Source of the DNA: Sideroxydans sp.
Lineage (GTDB): Bacteria; Pseudomonadota; Gammaproteobacteria; Burkholderiales; Gallionellaceae
NCBI GenBank assembly: GCA_028707175.1
Contig: JAQTUV010000004.1
Location: forward strand, 357,951 to 421,950
Length of the DNA: 64,000 nucleotides
Direction of reading: 5' to 3'
Below are positions 9,982-17,929 of this stretch, one piece after another. Position 1 is the stretch's first letter. Every line of letters begins with the position of its first letter. The notes under the pieces are model-generated. The model saw only the letters and a list, made by a program, of their open reading frames with translations. It had not been told where the DNA came from and ran no database searches. Made by a program: the position numbers and the translations under genes.

Positions 9982-10079
9982 GTAGGTAAGTGTCGGAGTA
10001 AATCCCGACCTACGGGTGAAGATTTTGTAGGTCAGGCTTCAGCCTGATAGCCCCGCGTCGAACTCAAGCCAGACCTATA
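9982..10079. repeat. Degenerate GTAGGTCGGG-family palindromic repeats
   Basis: Two decayed copies of the dispersed repeat lie between the asmA-like gene and the radical SAM gene. The first runs 9982-10013 (GTAGGT ... CCCGACCTAC). The second begins at 10028 (GTAGGTCAGGCTTCAGCC) and has a partial inverted arm at about 10066-10079. Cleaner copies of the same family occur at 17583, 18568, 19819, 23645, 33601 and 63653. Confidence 0.8.
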
Positions 10080-10087
10080 ACAAAAAA

Positions 10088-11155
10088 TTAAAACAAACTC
10101 TGCTGCCCACTCAGATTAGGCCTAGTAAATTTGCGTGTATCAAGCGGCACGCGCTCACCTTGGTTCAACCCCAAGCGCTCACACGCCAACTGAAAACGTT
10201 TCGCTAGTAATTCTGCAAATAAACCCTTACCCCTGAAGCGCGATCCAAATTCGGCATCATTTTCTTTACCCTCGCGCATGTCACGCAAGCGGCTCATCAC
10301 ATGCTCCGCCTTCAACGGGTAATGCACTGCGAGCCAATCTTTGAACAAGTCTTTCACCTCATAGGGCAGTCGTAGCAAAACATAATTCGCTGAACGCGCG
10401 CCATGCTCACACGCCGCCTGCAAAATATTTTCTAATTCTGCATCCGTCAGAAAAGGAATCACCGGCGCCACCATCACAGCGCAAGGCACACCCGCATCAT
10501 TCAACGTCTGGATGGTGCGTAACCTGCGCTGCGGTGATGCCGCACGGGGTTCCAGTTTGCGTGCCACCTCTGTATCCAAGGTGGTCACCGTTATGATGAC
10601 CTGCACTAAATTATCCCGCGCCATCTGCGTGAGTAAGTCAAGGTCGCGCTCAATCAGCGCAGACTTGGTCACGATGGAGAACGGATGCTTGCTCTCCGCC
10701 AGCACCTCTAATATCTGCCGCGTGATCTGCCAATCTCGCTCGATAGGTTGGTAATGATCGGTGTTCGCCCCCAAAGCGATGGGAGAGCAAACATAAGAAG
10801 GTTTCGCCAACTCCGCACGCAACAACTTCGCCGCATCCGGCTTGGCAAACAACTTAGATTCAAAATCTAATCCCGGCGAAAGATTCAGGTAGGCATGCGA
10901 AGGTCGGGCATAACAATAGATGCAACCATGCTCACAACCGCGATAGGCATTCAATGAATATTCGAATGGTAGGTCGGGCGAATCGTGGCGCACGATGATG
11001 CTCTTCGCCTTCTCCACCGTCACCGTGGTCTTGAACGGCGGCAGCGCTTCTTCGGGCGTATTCCAACCATCCTCCACACGCTCACGCGCCACCGCCTCGA
11101 AGCGCCCTTCGATCTGCAACGTCGCGCCACGGCCTTTTGTTATTTCGTGTTTCAC
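10088..11155 (-). CDS. PA0069-family radical SAM protein
   Basis: The 355-residue protein has the radical SAM cluster motif in YRGCEHGCIYCYARPSH (C-x3-C-x2-C) near residue 70-85. It also has the spore-photolyase-like features of the PA0069/Rv2578c group (HAYLNLSPGLDFESKL and IALGANTDHYQPIE). These proteins are predicted to bind a [4Fe-4S] cluster and S-adenosylmethionine. The substrate is unknown; a DNA repair role has been suggested by likeness to SplB but is not shown. An AhpD-like gene lies just upstream on the same strand. Confidence 0.9.
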   Translation of the reverse strand: MKHEITKGRGATLQIEGRFEAVARERVEDGWNTPEEALPPFKTTVTVEKAKSIIVRHDSPDLPFEYSLNAYRGCEHGCIYCYARPSHAYLNLSPGLDFESKLFAKPDAAKLLRAELAKPSYVCSPIALGANTDHYQPIERDWQITRQILEVLAESKHPFSIVTKSALIERDLDLLTQMARDNLVQVIITVTTLDTEVARKLEPRAASPQRRLRTIQTLNDAGVPCAVMVAPVIPFLTDAELENILQAACEHGARSANYVLLRLPYEVKDLFKDWLAVHYPLKAEHVMSRLRDMREGKENDAEFGSRFRGKGLFAELLAKRFQLACERLGLNQGERVPLDTRKFTRPNLSGQQSLF

Positions 11156-11183
11156 AATACGAATCTAGCGTACACGCAACGGC

Positions 11184-11567
11184 CTAAATCTCATCACCGT
11201 TTTCGTCCAAATAAAATTCGTTCAGGGCGCGTTCCACCTCGGCCATATGCGTCAACACCGGCCCACCGCCCATCATGATGCCGATAGCACAAACCTCCAT
11301 GATCTCTTCTAGCGTGACACCTGCCTGCTTACAGGAGCGGATATGTAACGCAATACAGTAATGACATTGCTGCGTCATCGCCATACCCAACGCAATACGC
11401 TCTTTTTCCTTTTTATCCAGCACACCCGGCAACATCGCTTCCGCCATAAAGGCTTGCACCTTACCCATCAACTTGGGCTTGTATTCCGTGATCAGTTGCA
11501 ACCCTCGGTGTGCATGTTCAAGCACCTTGCGTTCACTATCCGAGCCTTTTGTTTTTTTAGCCGCCAT
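11184..11567 (-). CDS. Carboxymuconolactone decarboxylase/AhpD-like protein
   Basis: The 127-residue protein carries the AhpD-type redox motif in QQCHYCIALHIRSC (C-x2-C with a histidine four residues on), near residues 68-80. It sits in the carboxymuconolactone decarboxylase fold. The C-x2-C points to a peroxide-reducing or thiol role rather than a true lactone decarboxylase. It starts with a lysine-rich MAAKKTKGSDSERK tail. The radical SAM gene follows 28 bases downstream, so both may share a transcript. Confidence 0.85.
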   Translation of the reverse strand: MAAKKTKGSDSERKVLEHAHRGLQLITEYKPKLMGKVQAFMAEAMLPGVLDKKEKERIALGMAMTQQCHYCIALHIRSCKQAGVTLEEIMEVCAIGIMMGGGPVLTHMAEVERALNEFYLDENGDEI

Positions 11568-11767
11568 AACATCTCCAGTTCTTCATTAAATTGAAAGCCA
11601 ACACACCGTTTGATTTACTCGCTCCCCATTCTAGACCTCTGTAGCAGTAGATACTGTCAATGATGCACTATAAGTTTATGAGTGAATCACATTGGATGCT
11701 TTGAATGTATTGCAGGCATTTATGGGAGTCGTTACAGTGATTGCCGCGATTAGAACAGAAATATCTT

Positions 11768-12061
11768 ATGAAAATCTTCATAGTGACTATTGGGCTATTT
11801 ATCTCTTGGGCTGCACACGCACAAGACCTCAAATGCCAAATGTTGGAACAGATCATCCTGCGGCAACAAGGACTTTCGGAAACAGACGCATGCCATCAGA
11901 TGTATGTGGATTGCCTCAATCGCCCCAAGCCCGAGAAAGACCCGATCCGCAAATCCAGATGTATGGAACTCGTTTACTGTGGCGCGAGATGGTGGACACC
12001 CTCACCTCATCAACGATCCAGCGCTTCCAACATCGAACTGTTCAAACAAGACTGCGAGTGA
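11768..12061 (+). CDS. Small secreted cysteine-rich hypothetical protein
   Basis: I do not recognise this 97-residue protein. The ATG at 11768 gives a clear signal peptide (MKIFIVTIGLFISWAAHAQ, cut after AHA). The mature part of about 80 residues has six cysteines (C-x17-C-x6-C-x13-C-x5-C with one near the end), suggesting disulphide bonds in the periplasm. An upstream in-frame ATG at 11741 would spoil the signal peptide. It is 25 bases before a DUF4442 gene on the same strand. Confidence 0.6.
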   Translation: MKIFIVTIGLFISWAAHAQDLKCQMLEQIILRQQGLSETDACHQMYVDCLNRPKPEKDPIRKSRCMELVYCGARWWTPSPHQRSSASNIELFKQDCE

Positions 12062-12086
12062 TCGCATCACACAAAGGCCCAGAAAC

Positions 12087-12578
12087 ATGAGCGGATTGCT
12101 CGGACTACTTAGCGACAAGACCCGCGAGACACTCTCGCTGTGTTGGTTCGGTCTCACCAAGATACCCGTGCTGTTCTACTTCGGCGTATCGGTGACCGAG
12201 ATATCGAAAGAGCGCATGGTCGTGCGCATCCCCTTACGACGCAGAACGAAGAATCATCTCGGCTCCATGTACTTCGGCGCACTCTGCGCAGGGGCCGACT
12301 GTGCGGCTGGCGCATTCGCCATGCACCTCATCAAACAACAGCCCAAGCACGTCTCACTCGTATTCAAAGACTTCAGTGCCGAGTTCCTCAAACGTGCGGA
12401 AGGCGATGTGGATTTTTGTTGTGCGCAAGGTAAAGAGATCGCCGAACTCGTCGCGCAAGCAGTGGCTTCGGATGAGCGTGTCGAACGCCAGCTGGATGTG
12501 ATCGCCACCGTGCCATCGTTAAGTGATGAACCCGTCGCCAGATTCAAATTGACGCTGTCGTTGAAGCGGCGTGTTTGA
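12087..12578 (+). CDS. DUF4442 hotdog-fold protein
   Basis: The 163-residue protein resembles the DUF4442 branch of the hotdog thioesterase superfamily. This is shown by KERMVVRIPLRRRTKNHLGS followed by MYFGALCAGADCAAG, the helix that holds the active site in PaaI-like enzymes. The likely role is acyl-CoA or acyl thioester hydrolysis, but no substrate can be read from sequence. The ATG at 12087 is chosen because it gives the family N-terminus MSGLLGLLSDKTRE; a longer in-frame extension overlaps the preceding gene and has no family features. Confidence 0.75.
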   Translation: MSGLLGLLSDKTRETLSLCWFGLTKIPVLFYFGVSVTEISKERMVVRIPLRRRTKNHLGSMYFGALCAGADCAAGAFAMHLIKQQPKHVSLVFKDFSAEFLKRAEGDVDFCCAQGKEIAELVAQAVASDERVERQLDVIATVPSLSDEPVARFKLTLSLKRRV

Positions 12579-12724
12579 CTCTGTCCTCACGAATAAATAC
12601 CAACTATTTTTTATAACTATTCCATCTCAAACCAAACAATTTTTTATTGCTTAAGGCACAATACCGCCGCACAAAAATTGCACGATCCCATTTCTTCAAT
12701 AGTCCAAGATCGCTGGGAGGCGGA

Positions 12725-14269
12725 ATGAATAAAGAAGAAGAGTTGTTAGCCATCCGAAAGCTGGTTTATGAGCTCACGATCGCAAGCAATCTCAATAGCG
12801 ACCTAGATTCATTATTGGCGCACATGTTCTCCATGCTGGGTAGCGTACCCGACCTCCCCCTGCAGCAGCGCGGCGTCATCCTGTTGCTCAATCCGCGCGG
12901 TCAATATTTTCAAATCGCCCAGTTCGGAGTCTCTCCTGCTTGGGAAAAACCTGCCTCTTGGAATTCTGATTCACTCAAAAATCGCACAGTAGCCAAACAC
13001 TGCCTGATCGAAGACATCTTACTGGGCGGTGATTCCACCTTGACCCGCATGGTGTTATTGCCTTTGCACATCAGCAACAACGGGGTCGGCTACGTTGCTC
13101 TATGCATCTCGCCCGACTATACGATGGGCTCGATACATGCCGACTTCTTTAACGACCTCGCACGAGCCTTATCCGGCTTGGTTCAGCGCGCATTGATCAA
13201 CGAGACATTGTGCGTGCGCGAACTCGAACTGGAAGAAGCGCGTGCGGAAGCGATCCGCAGCTTGGGTATCGCCTCCGAATACCGCGACAATGAGACCGGC
13301 TGGCACATCATGCGCATGACCAACTTTGCGCTCGCCATCGCCAAAGCGATGCGCCTCCCCGAAGAACAGCGCGATCTCCTTGTCGTAGCGGCTCCCATGC
13401 ACGATGTCGGCAAGATCGGTATCGCCGATTCAGTCTTACTCAAGCCCGGAAAGCTGACACCCGAAGAATTCGAGATCATGAAGGGACACGCGAGTATCGG
13501 TGCCAAGATATTAGATGGGAAAGATTCACTCATCGTCGCCGCCCGCGAAATCGCCAACTCACATCACGAACGCTGGGATGGCAAGGGATATCCCAATGGA
13601 CTCGCAGGAGAAGCTATCCCCTTGCTGGCACGTATCTGCGCAGTCGCCGATGTATTTGATGCACTCACCTCGACGCGCCCCTACAAACAACCGTGGACAG
13701 TGGATGCCGCCTACGATTGGGTCATCTCCGAATCGGGAAAACATTTTGATCCAGCCATCGTCAGCGCCTTCAGCGAAGCGATGCCTGAAATATTGCGAAT
13801 CCGCGAACTCTACCGCGACGACATCATCGATCCCAAACAAGTCCTGACCTTACCCCCCATCCGGCGGCGCGAGAACGTATGGATAACTTGGGATGACGAA
13901 TTAGATATCGGCATCGACATCATCGACGAACATCACCGTTATCTGTTCGACTTGATCAACGACCTGCATGCCGTCATCGTGAACAAACGCGGCACTCGAC
14001 AAGTGGCTCGCCTGATCAAATCACTAGATGCCTACGCCAAAGTACATTTCCGCGCTGAAGAACAGATGATGGAGCACTATGGATATGCGGGGATGGGGAG
14101 GCAACTAAAACAGCACCACGCCTTCGAAGCAAAGATCGCAGAGTTCTATGACGAATTGCACGTGAACCCTTTGGTCGCGCAGTTCGACGTTCTCTCGTAT
14201 ATGAAAGATTGGCTCATCCACCATATCAATGTGGAAGATATCCAGTTGATCAGCTTGGCTAAGAAGTAA
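12725..14269 (+). CDS. GAF-like/HD-GYP phosphodiesterase fused to bacteriohemerythrin
   Basis: The 514-residue protein has three parts. Residues 1-165 look GAF-like. An HD-GYP domain (about 175-365) is complete: H226 D227 in MHDVGKIG, HHERWDGKGYP at 280-290 with the GYP triad, and the downstream ADVFDALTSTRPYK. A hemerythrin domain (about 385-510) has the di-iron ligands H403/H404, H441, E445, H464/H465, H499/H500 and D505. The likely activity is c-di-GMP hydrolysis adjusted by oxygen or redox state. The ATG at 12725 follows GGGAGGCGG; an ATG at 12647 has no such site. Confidence 0.92.
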   Translation: MNKEEELLAIRKLVYELTIASNLNSDLDSLLAHMFSMLGSVPDLPLQQRGVILLLNPRGQYFQIAQFGVSPAWEKPASWNSDSLKNRTVAKHCLIEDILLGGDSTLTRMVLLPLHISNNGVGYVALCISPDYTMGSIHADFFNDLARALSGLVQRALINETLCVRELELEEARAEAIRSLGIASEYRDNETGWHIMRMTNFALAIAKAMRLPEEQRDLLVVAAPMHDVGKIGIADSVLLKPGKLTPEEFEIMKGHASIGAKILDGKDSLIVAAREIANSHHERWDGKGYPNGLAGEAIPLLARICAVADVFDALTSTRPYKQPWTVDAAYDWVISESGKHFDPAIVSAFSEAMPEILRIRELYRDDIIDPKQVLTLPPIRRRENVWITWDDELDIGIDIIDEHHRYLFDLINDLHAVIVNKRGTRQVARLIKSLDAYAKVHFRAEEQMMEHYGYAGMGRQLKQHHAFEAKIAEFYDELHVNPLVAQFDVLSYMKDWLIHHINVEDIQLISLAKK

Positions 14270-14478
14270 TGTGGGATTTTGTAGCTACAAGATAAATAGA
14301 GCGCCGTACCGGGCGAGCAACATTGGACTGAGTTGTTGTTTCATGTTGAGCTAGTCCAACTCCTTCGCAAAAAATCAAACTGGCAATACACGCTGCTGCA
14401 TCTCCCTGTTGAATCCGAACCGAACTGCTGGCATTCAATTTGCATCTGCTAGAACTCTGCTGTTCAACCGCAAAGATC

Positions 14479-15339
14479 ATGAGCGAAAAACTGAGCCAAC
14501 TGATGTCGCTACAACTTCATCCCGATCTGGGCATATTGCGCATAGCCGCGCTGGCGGCGAGTCAAGGTAGGGAGTTGGATGAAGAGACTCAGGGCTTGAT
14601 GTTGCTGCAAGTGAGTGCTGGGGTGCTGCGTGATTTATCGCCCACTGCGGCATGGCAAGAGTTGCTGTCGGGCCTGATGGCTGAGACACCATCCCGCATG
14701 TTGAGCGCTCTGCACAATTGCGGCGCGCTGGCTGAAGTATTACCCGAGGTTGCCGCTTTGTTCGGTGTGCAACAAATCGCCAGTGATCCGCAGCAAGTTG
14801 ACATTGGTTGCCATCTGTTACGCGTACTGGACGAGACGGCGCGTTGTCATGCCCCGTTGCCAGTGCGCTTTGCGGCACTGGTGATAAACGTTGGCAAATC
14901 CGACTCTCCGCCCGAACACTTGCCGGTGCACTATCGCCATATCGAACGCGGACATCCGCGCATCGAGCAAATCTGCGCGCGCTTTGGTGTGCCGCAAGAT
15001 TGCCGCGAGCTGGCGCTGTTGGCACTGGCTGAATGCGAACGCGTGCATCGCGTGACGGAAGTGCGCGCCGGTCCAGTGGCGGCCATGTTGCAACGATTGG
15101 GCGCTTTCGCCGATACGGCTCGCTTCGAGCAATTGCTGTTGCTGTGCGCCTGCGACTACCGCGCCTATCCCGGATTGGACGGGAAGGAATATCCCAAGGC
15201 CGAGTTGCTGCATGTCGCACTGCAAGCCTGCGCCGATATTGATGAAGCTGAATTCAGCGGCGACAGCTTGCAAGAGGCGCATGCGCTGGCAATCGCCGCA
15301 GCGTTTCGCTCGGAACGCTGGTCGGAGAGTCAGCCATGA
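14479..15339 (+). CDS. CCA-adding enzyme C-terminal-like protein with degenerate HD site
   Basis: The 286-residue protein resembles only the C-terminal half of bacterial tRNA nucleotidyltransferase. It has AWQELLSGLMAETPSRML, then CGALAEVLPEVAALFGV, then the HD-domain region LPVRFAALVINVGK. The usual HD pair (THDLGKG in true enzymes) reads INVGKSD here, so the metal-binding HD is lost. The N-terminal nucleotidyltransferase domain is absent, and the upstream 200 bases encode no trace of it that I can see. It may be a decayed paralogue or a protein with a new binding role. Its stop overlaps the next gene (ATGA). Confidence 0.7.
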   Translation: MSEKLSQLMSLQLHPDLGILRIAALAASQGRELDEETQGLMLLQVSAGVLRDLSPTAAWQELLSGLMAETPSRMLSALHNCGALAEVLPEVAALFGVQQIASDPQQVDIGCHLLRVLDETARCHAPLPVRFAALVINVGKSDSPPEHLPVHYRHIERGHPRIEQICARFGVPQDCRELALLALAECERVHRVTEVRAGPVAAMLQRLGAFADTARFEQLLLLCACDYRAYPGLDGKEYPKAELLHVALQACADIDEAEFSGDSLQEAHALAIAAAFRSERWSESQP

Positions 15340-15689
15340 AGCCCCGCGCAGCCGCAGACTATCCTGCCGCGCAATGGGCGCTTGAGGTCGGTTTCAATGT
15401 GGAGCAGGTGGACTGCACCACCACGGTGGTGCTAAAGATTCTGGACAATAAATGCAAGATGCTGCCGGGCGAGATGGCCGCCATATTGGCGATCTATGAT
15501 GTTGTCTTCAACATGCCTACGCCCTTGTTCGGCAGTGAGGTGCATGAGGCAATCCACCTGATGCGCACTCAGCCCACGGACGAGACTCGGGATCGCATCC
15601 ATCTGCTGCGCATTCAGGCCGAGGCCGCTATTCCCAAGCCGACGATGAAAAGTTACAAGGCATTTTTGCGCGATGGGTTGTTTGGTTGA
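15336..15689 (+). CDS. Hypothetical protein coupled to the CCA-like gene
   Basis: I do not recognise this 117-residue protein. It has no signal peptide or membrane segment and is mostly helical in appearance, with VDCTTTVVLKILDNKCKMLPGE near the middle of the N-terminal half and a basic C-terminus (KPTMKSYKAFLRDG). It starts inside the stop of the preceding CCA-like gene (4-base overlap), so the two proteins are probably made together. It is followed by a repeat and a convergent AAA+ gene. Confidence 0.55.
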   Translation: MKPRAAADYPAAQWALEVGFNVEQVDCTTTVVLKILDNKCKMLPGEMAAILAIYDVVFNMPTPLFGSEVHEAIHLMRTQPTDETRDRIHLLRIQAEAAIPKPTMKSYKAFLRDGLFG

Positions 15690-15728
15690 AATCAAATAAT
15701 TCCAACTCTATTTCAATACTTGAATTTA

Positions 15729-15756
15729 CTCCCTTCCCCCGCAGGCGGGCGAGGGA
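15729..15756. repeat. CCCTTCCCCCGC palindromic repeat
   Basis: A GC-rich hairpin (CCCTTCCCCCGC against GCGGGCGAGGG) lies between two convergent genes. It belongs to the same loose family of C/G-run repeats found at 18301, 21426 and 22499. It could act as a bidirectional transcription end, but no T-run follows. Confidence 0.6.
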
Positions 15757-15789
15757 CTTCCGGTGGCATCCTACTTTTTTCATACTGGC

Positions 15790-17505
15790 TCAGTAGGCAG
15801 TTGGCTTTTCATAATCCAGCCCGCGAAATACCGAGCAACGTTTGAACGCATCTAGGTCAGGCGGTAATTGTTTCTGGTGACAGTATTTCGCTACCAGTTT
15901 GGTCAGCCCCTTGATGTCGCGACCGGATGCGGCGGGAAAAAGATCGGCCAAGCGAAACAACAAATCATCATCCACCGCTAACTGGAATTGTTCTGTCATC
16001 ACGCGCCAGATACGGCGTCTAGCCTCCGCTTCTGGGTGGTGATATTTGATGAGCGCGATGCAGCGCGAAACGATGGCCTCGTCGATGTCGTCCACGCGGT
16101 TCGTGGTCAGGAACAGCAGGCCGTTGAAATACTCCAGCACGCGCAGAAACACGCCGACCACCGCATTGGTGGCGATGTTGTCGTCGCGGCGGCGGATATA
16201 TACATCGGCCTCGTCGATCAGCATCACCGCGCCCCAGCGCTGGGCGCGGGTCAGCACTTCCTTCAGCGCCGTCTCCATCGCTGCCACGTTCAGTCCCAGT
16301 TGCCCAGAATGCACGCGGTACAAAGGTCGGCGGATGATCTCCGCATACACTTCCGCTGTGAGTGTCTTGCCCACGCCTGCCGGCCCGGCACACAGCACGG
16401 TGGTGCCGCCGGATTTGCCTTCGATGATGTCGTCCATCAACACATCCATCTCGGCAGTGAGAATGTCGATCAGGTCGGTCTGCTCTTCTGGCAGGATTAG
16501 CTTGTTCTTCAGTTCCGGTTGATACGCATAGGGTGCGATGTCGTTCACGTGCACCCACAGGTAGTGGTGCAGTTCGAGGTGAAACATCAGGATGTAAAAG
16601 TGAACCGGCAACTGCACGAACAAACCTTTGGGCATGTCCGCCTGTATCTTTTCCACTTCGTCGTCGGACTTGAAGCGCAGATTTTTTGAAGCGCGGCGCA
16701 AATAGCGGCCAAGGATATCGCCATTGCTATCCAGACCCAGCACACGGTCGTTGAGTATGCCTTCGTCGTTGACCAAACGTGCGCTACCGCCGCCAGAGGA
16801 CAACACCACGATGTCTTTGCGCGCCCAGTCGGTATCGCGATGCGTGGCGGTAGGATTTTCGGCGTAGTAGCCGACGCCATGGCCGGAGAACTGTTCGCCG
16901 TAGCGACCGCGCCAGTCGAAATAGCGCTGCGCCGCTTCGTCGTAATTGCGGATCAGCTCTTCTGTTTCTTTCAGATAACCTTTGGCCGCGAAGATCTCGG
17001 CCACCGTGCGCTTACCCAGATCGCGTGGCAAGATCATCAGTGTCACGTTGGCAAGGCGACCTTTTGAATTGCTCTTCAACTCGATCAGGACGCGACCAGT
17101 CTCCTCGTTGGAGGCCGGTGTGTAGTCGAGCCGAGTCACCACCCAGGCCGTGGGTTTGCCGGTGATGGCTGCGCTGAACAACCAACCGCGAATCGCACCC
17201 GTGGTCAGGTAACGCGCAATCGCCGGTATCAGTGGCTCAAGATCATCACCATCGAAGCGCTCGCCATCATCGTTCATGGCCTGCTGCAAGGTGGCCAATT
17301 GGGCGGCACGCGCACGCTGATCCGCATTGCCGTCCGCATAGATATTGCGCAGGAATGCAATTTCCTGATTTCCCAATTGACTGATGGCCACTTCCGCGCT
17401 GTTGCCAAAACGCAGCTGTTCGTTCATTCCGACTAGGCGCGGAAACTCACTGACCAGCGCCTCCACATGTGCTCGCTCGATTCGCAGTTTCATTTGTCGC
17501 ACCAT
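15790..17505 (-). CDS. AAA+ family ATPase of unknown role
   Basis: The 571-residue protein has an unrecognised N-terminal region of about 330 residues and a C-terminal AAA+ module. The module has Walker A GPAGVGKT at 374-381, Walker B VMLIDEAD at 427-434, sensor-1 asparagine N469 and a candidate arginine finger R481. The Walker B acidic pair is intact, so it is probably active. The module is closest in style to cell-division-cycle-48-like or proteasomal AAA proteins. The N-terminal region probably sets the target and carries no motif I know. A second ATG at 17493 is also possible and has slightly better spacing from GAGGA. Confidence 0.75.
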   Translation of the reverse strand: MVRQMKLRIERAHVEALVSEFPRLVGMNEQLRFGNSAEVAISQLGNQEIAFLRNIYADGNADQRARAAQLATLQQAMNDDGERFDGDDLEPLIPAIARYLTTGAIRGWLFSAAITGKPTAWVVTRLDYTPASNEETGRVLIELKSNSKGRLANVTLMILPRDLGKRTVAEIFAAKGYLKETEELIRNYDEAAQRYFDWRGRYGEQFSGHGVGYYAENPTATHRDTDWARKDIVVLSSGGGSARLVNDEGILNDRVLGLDSNGDILGRYLRRASKNLRFKSDDEVEKIQADMPKGLFVQLPVHFYILMFHLELHHYLWVHVNDIAPYAYQPELKNKLILPEEQTDLIDILTAEMDVLMDDIIEGKSGGTTVLCAGPAGVGKTLTAEVYAEIIRRPLYRVHSGQLGLNVAAMETALKEVLTRAQRWGAVMLIDEADVYIRRRDDNIATNAVVGVFLRVLEYFNGLLFLTTNRVDDIDEAIVSRCIALIKYHHPEAEARRRIWRVMTEQFQLAVDDDLLFRLADLFPAASGRDIKGLTKLVAKYCHQKQLPPDLDAFKRCSVFRGLDYEKPTAY

Positions 17506-17929
17506 TCCTCAAAAGCATTGATGCTTTAAGCAACAGCAAAATGCGAGCCAATTATTGATCCAGCCTGATTTATCCCTGATTGGTAGATCAGGCTTTAGCC
17601 CGACATGTCGGGTTAAAACCCGACCTACATTCAACATGAAAATGTTCCGAATCGATAGTTTGTTCCGTCCGCCCTCCTTGCGCTCAGCCATCTAGAGCAT
17701 CAGAACAAGAAAGAGACGCGACAACTTGGCGTAGATGCGACAAATTTGCAGGTAGCGTGATCCACTAATCTCAGCCATCAGCCCAACCACTTGCATTGAG
17801 CTTCGCTGGTGCCATTTTTACGGTCACACGTTTCTATGTGAGGGCTATTGAAATTTCACAGCCTAGTCCGAACGGTTGTTACAGAACGCGGGGGCGTATC
17901 GATTAACAGCGGCCTCTCAGGTTTCTTTA
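17506..17929. other. Long gene-free stretch upstream of the AAA+ gene
   Basis: This 424-base gap lies between the AAA+ gene and the addA-like stop, both on the minus strand. It contains a short perfect hairpin (AAAGCATTGATGCTTT, about 17513-17528) near the AAA+ start and one GTAGGTCGGG-family palindrome at 17583-17628. I see no open reading frame with coding character, no tRNA, and no clear terminator after addA in the rest. Confidence 0.6.
17583..17628. repeat. GTAGGTCGGG-family palindrome, intergenic copy
   Basis: A 46-base inverted repeat (GTAGATCAGGCTTTAGCCCG ... CCCGACCTAC) with a central ACATGT. The right arm fits the family consensus and the left arm has point changes. It has the same length and centre as the copy inside the addB-like gene at 23645. 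Confidence 0.85.

Noticed and set aside
9982..10079. GTAGGTCGGG palindromes as transcription terminators
   Set aside because: They lack T-runs and occur inside open reading frames elsewhere in the window, so termination cannot be their general role.
14260..14478. Remnant of the nucleotidyltransferase half of the CCA enzyme upstream of 14479
   Set aside because: No GS-x10-DxD-like motif or other trace was seen in any frame of these 219 bases.
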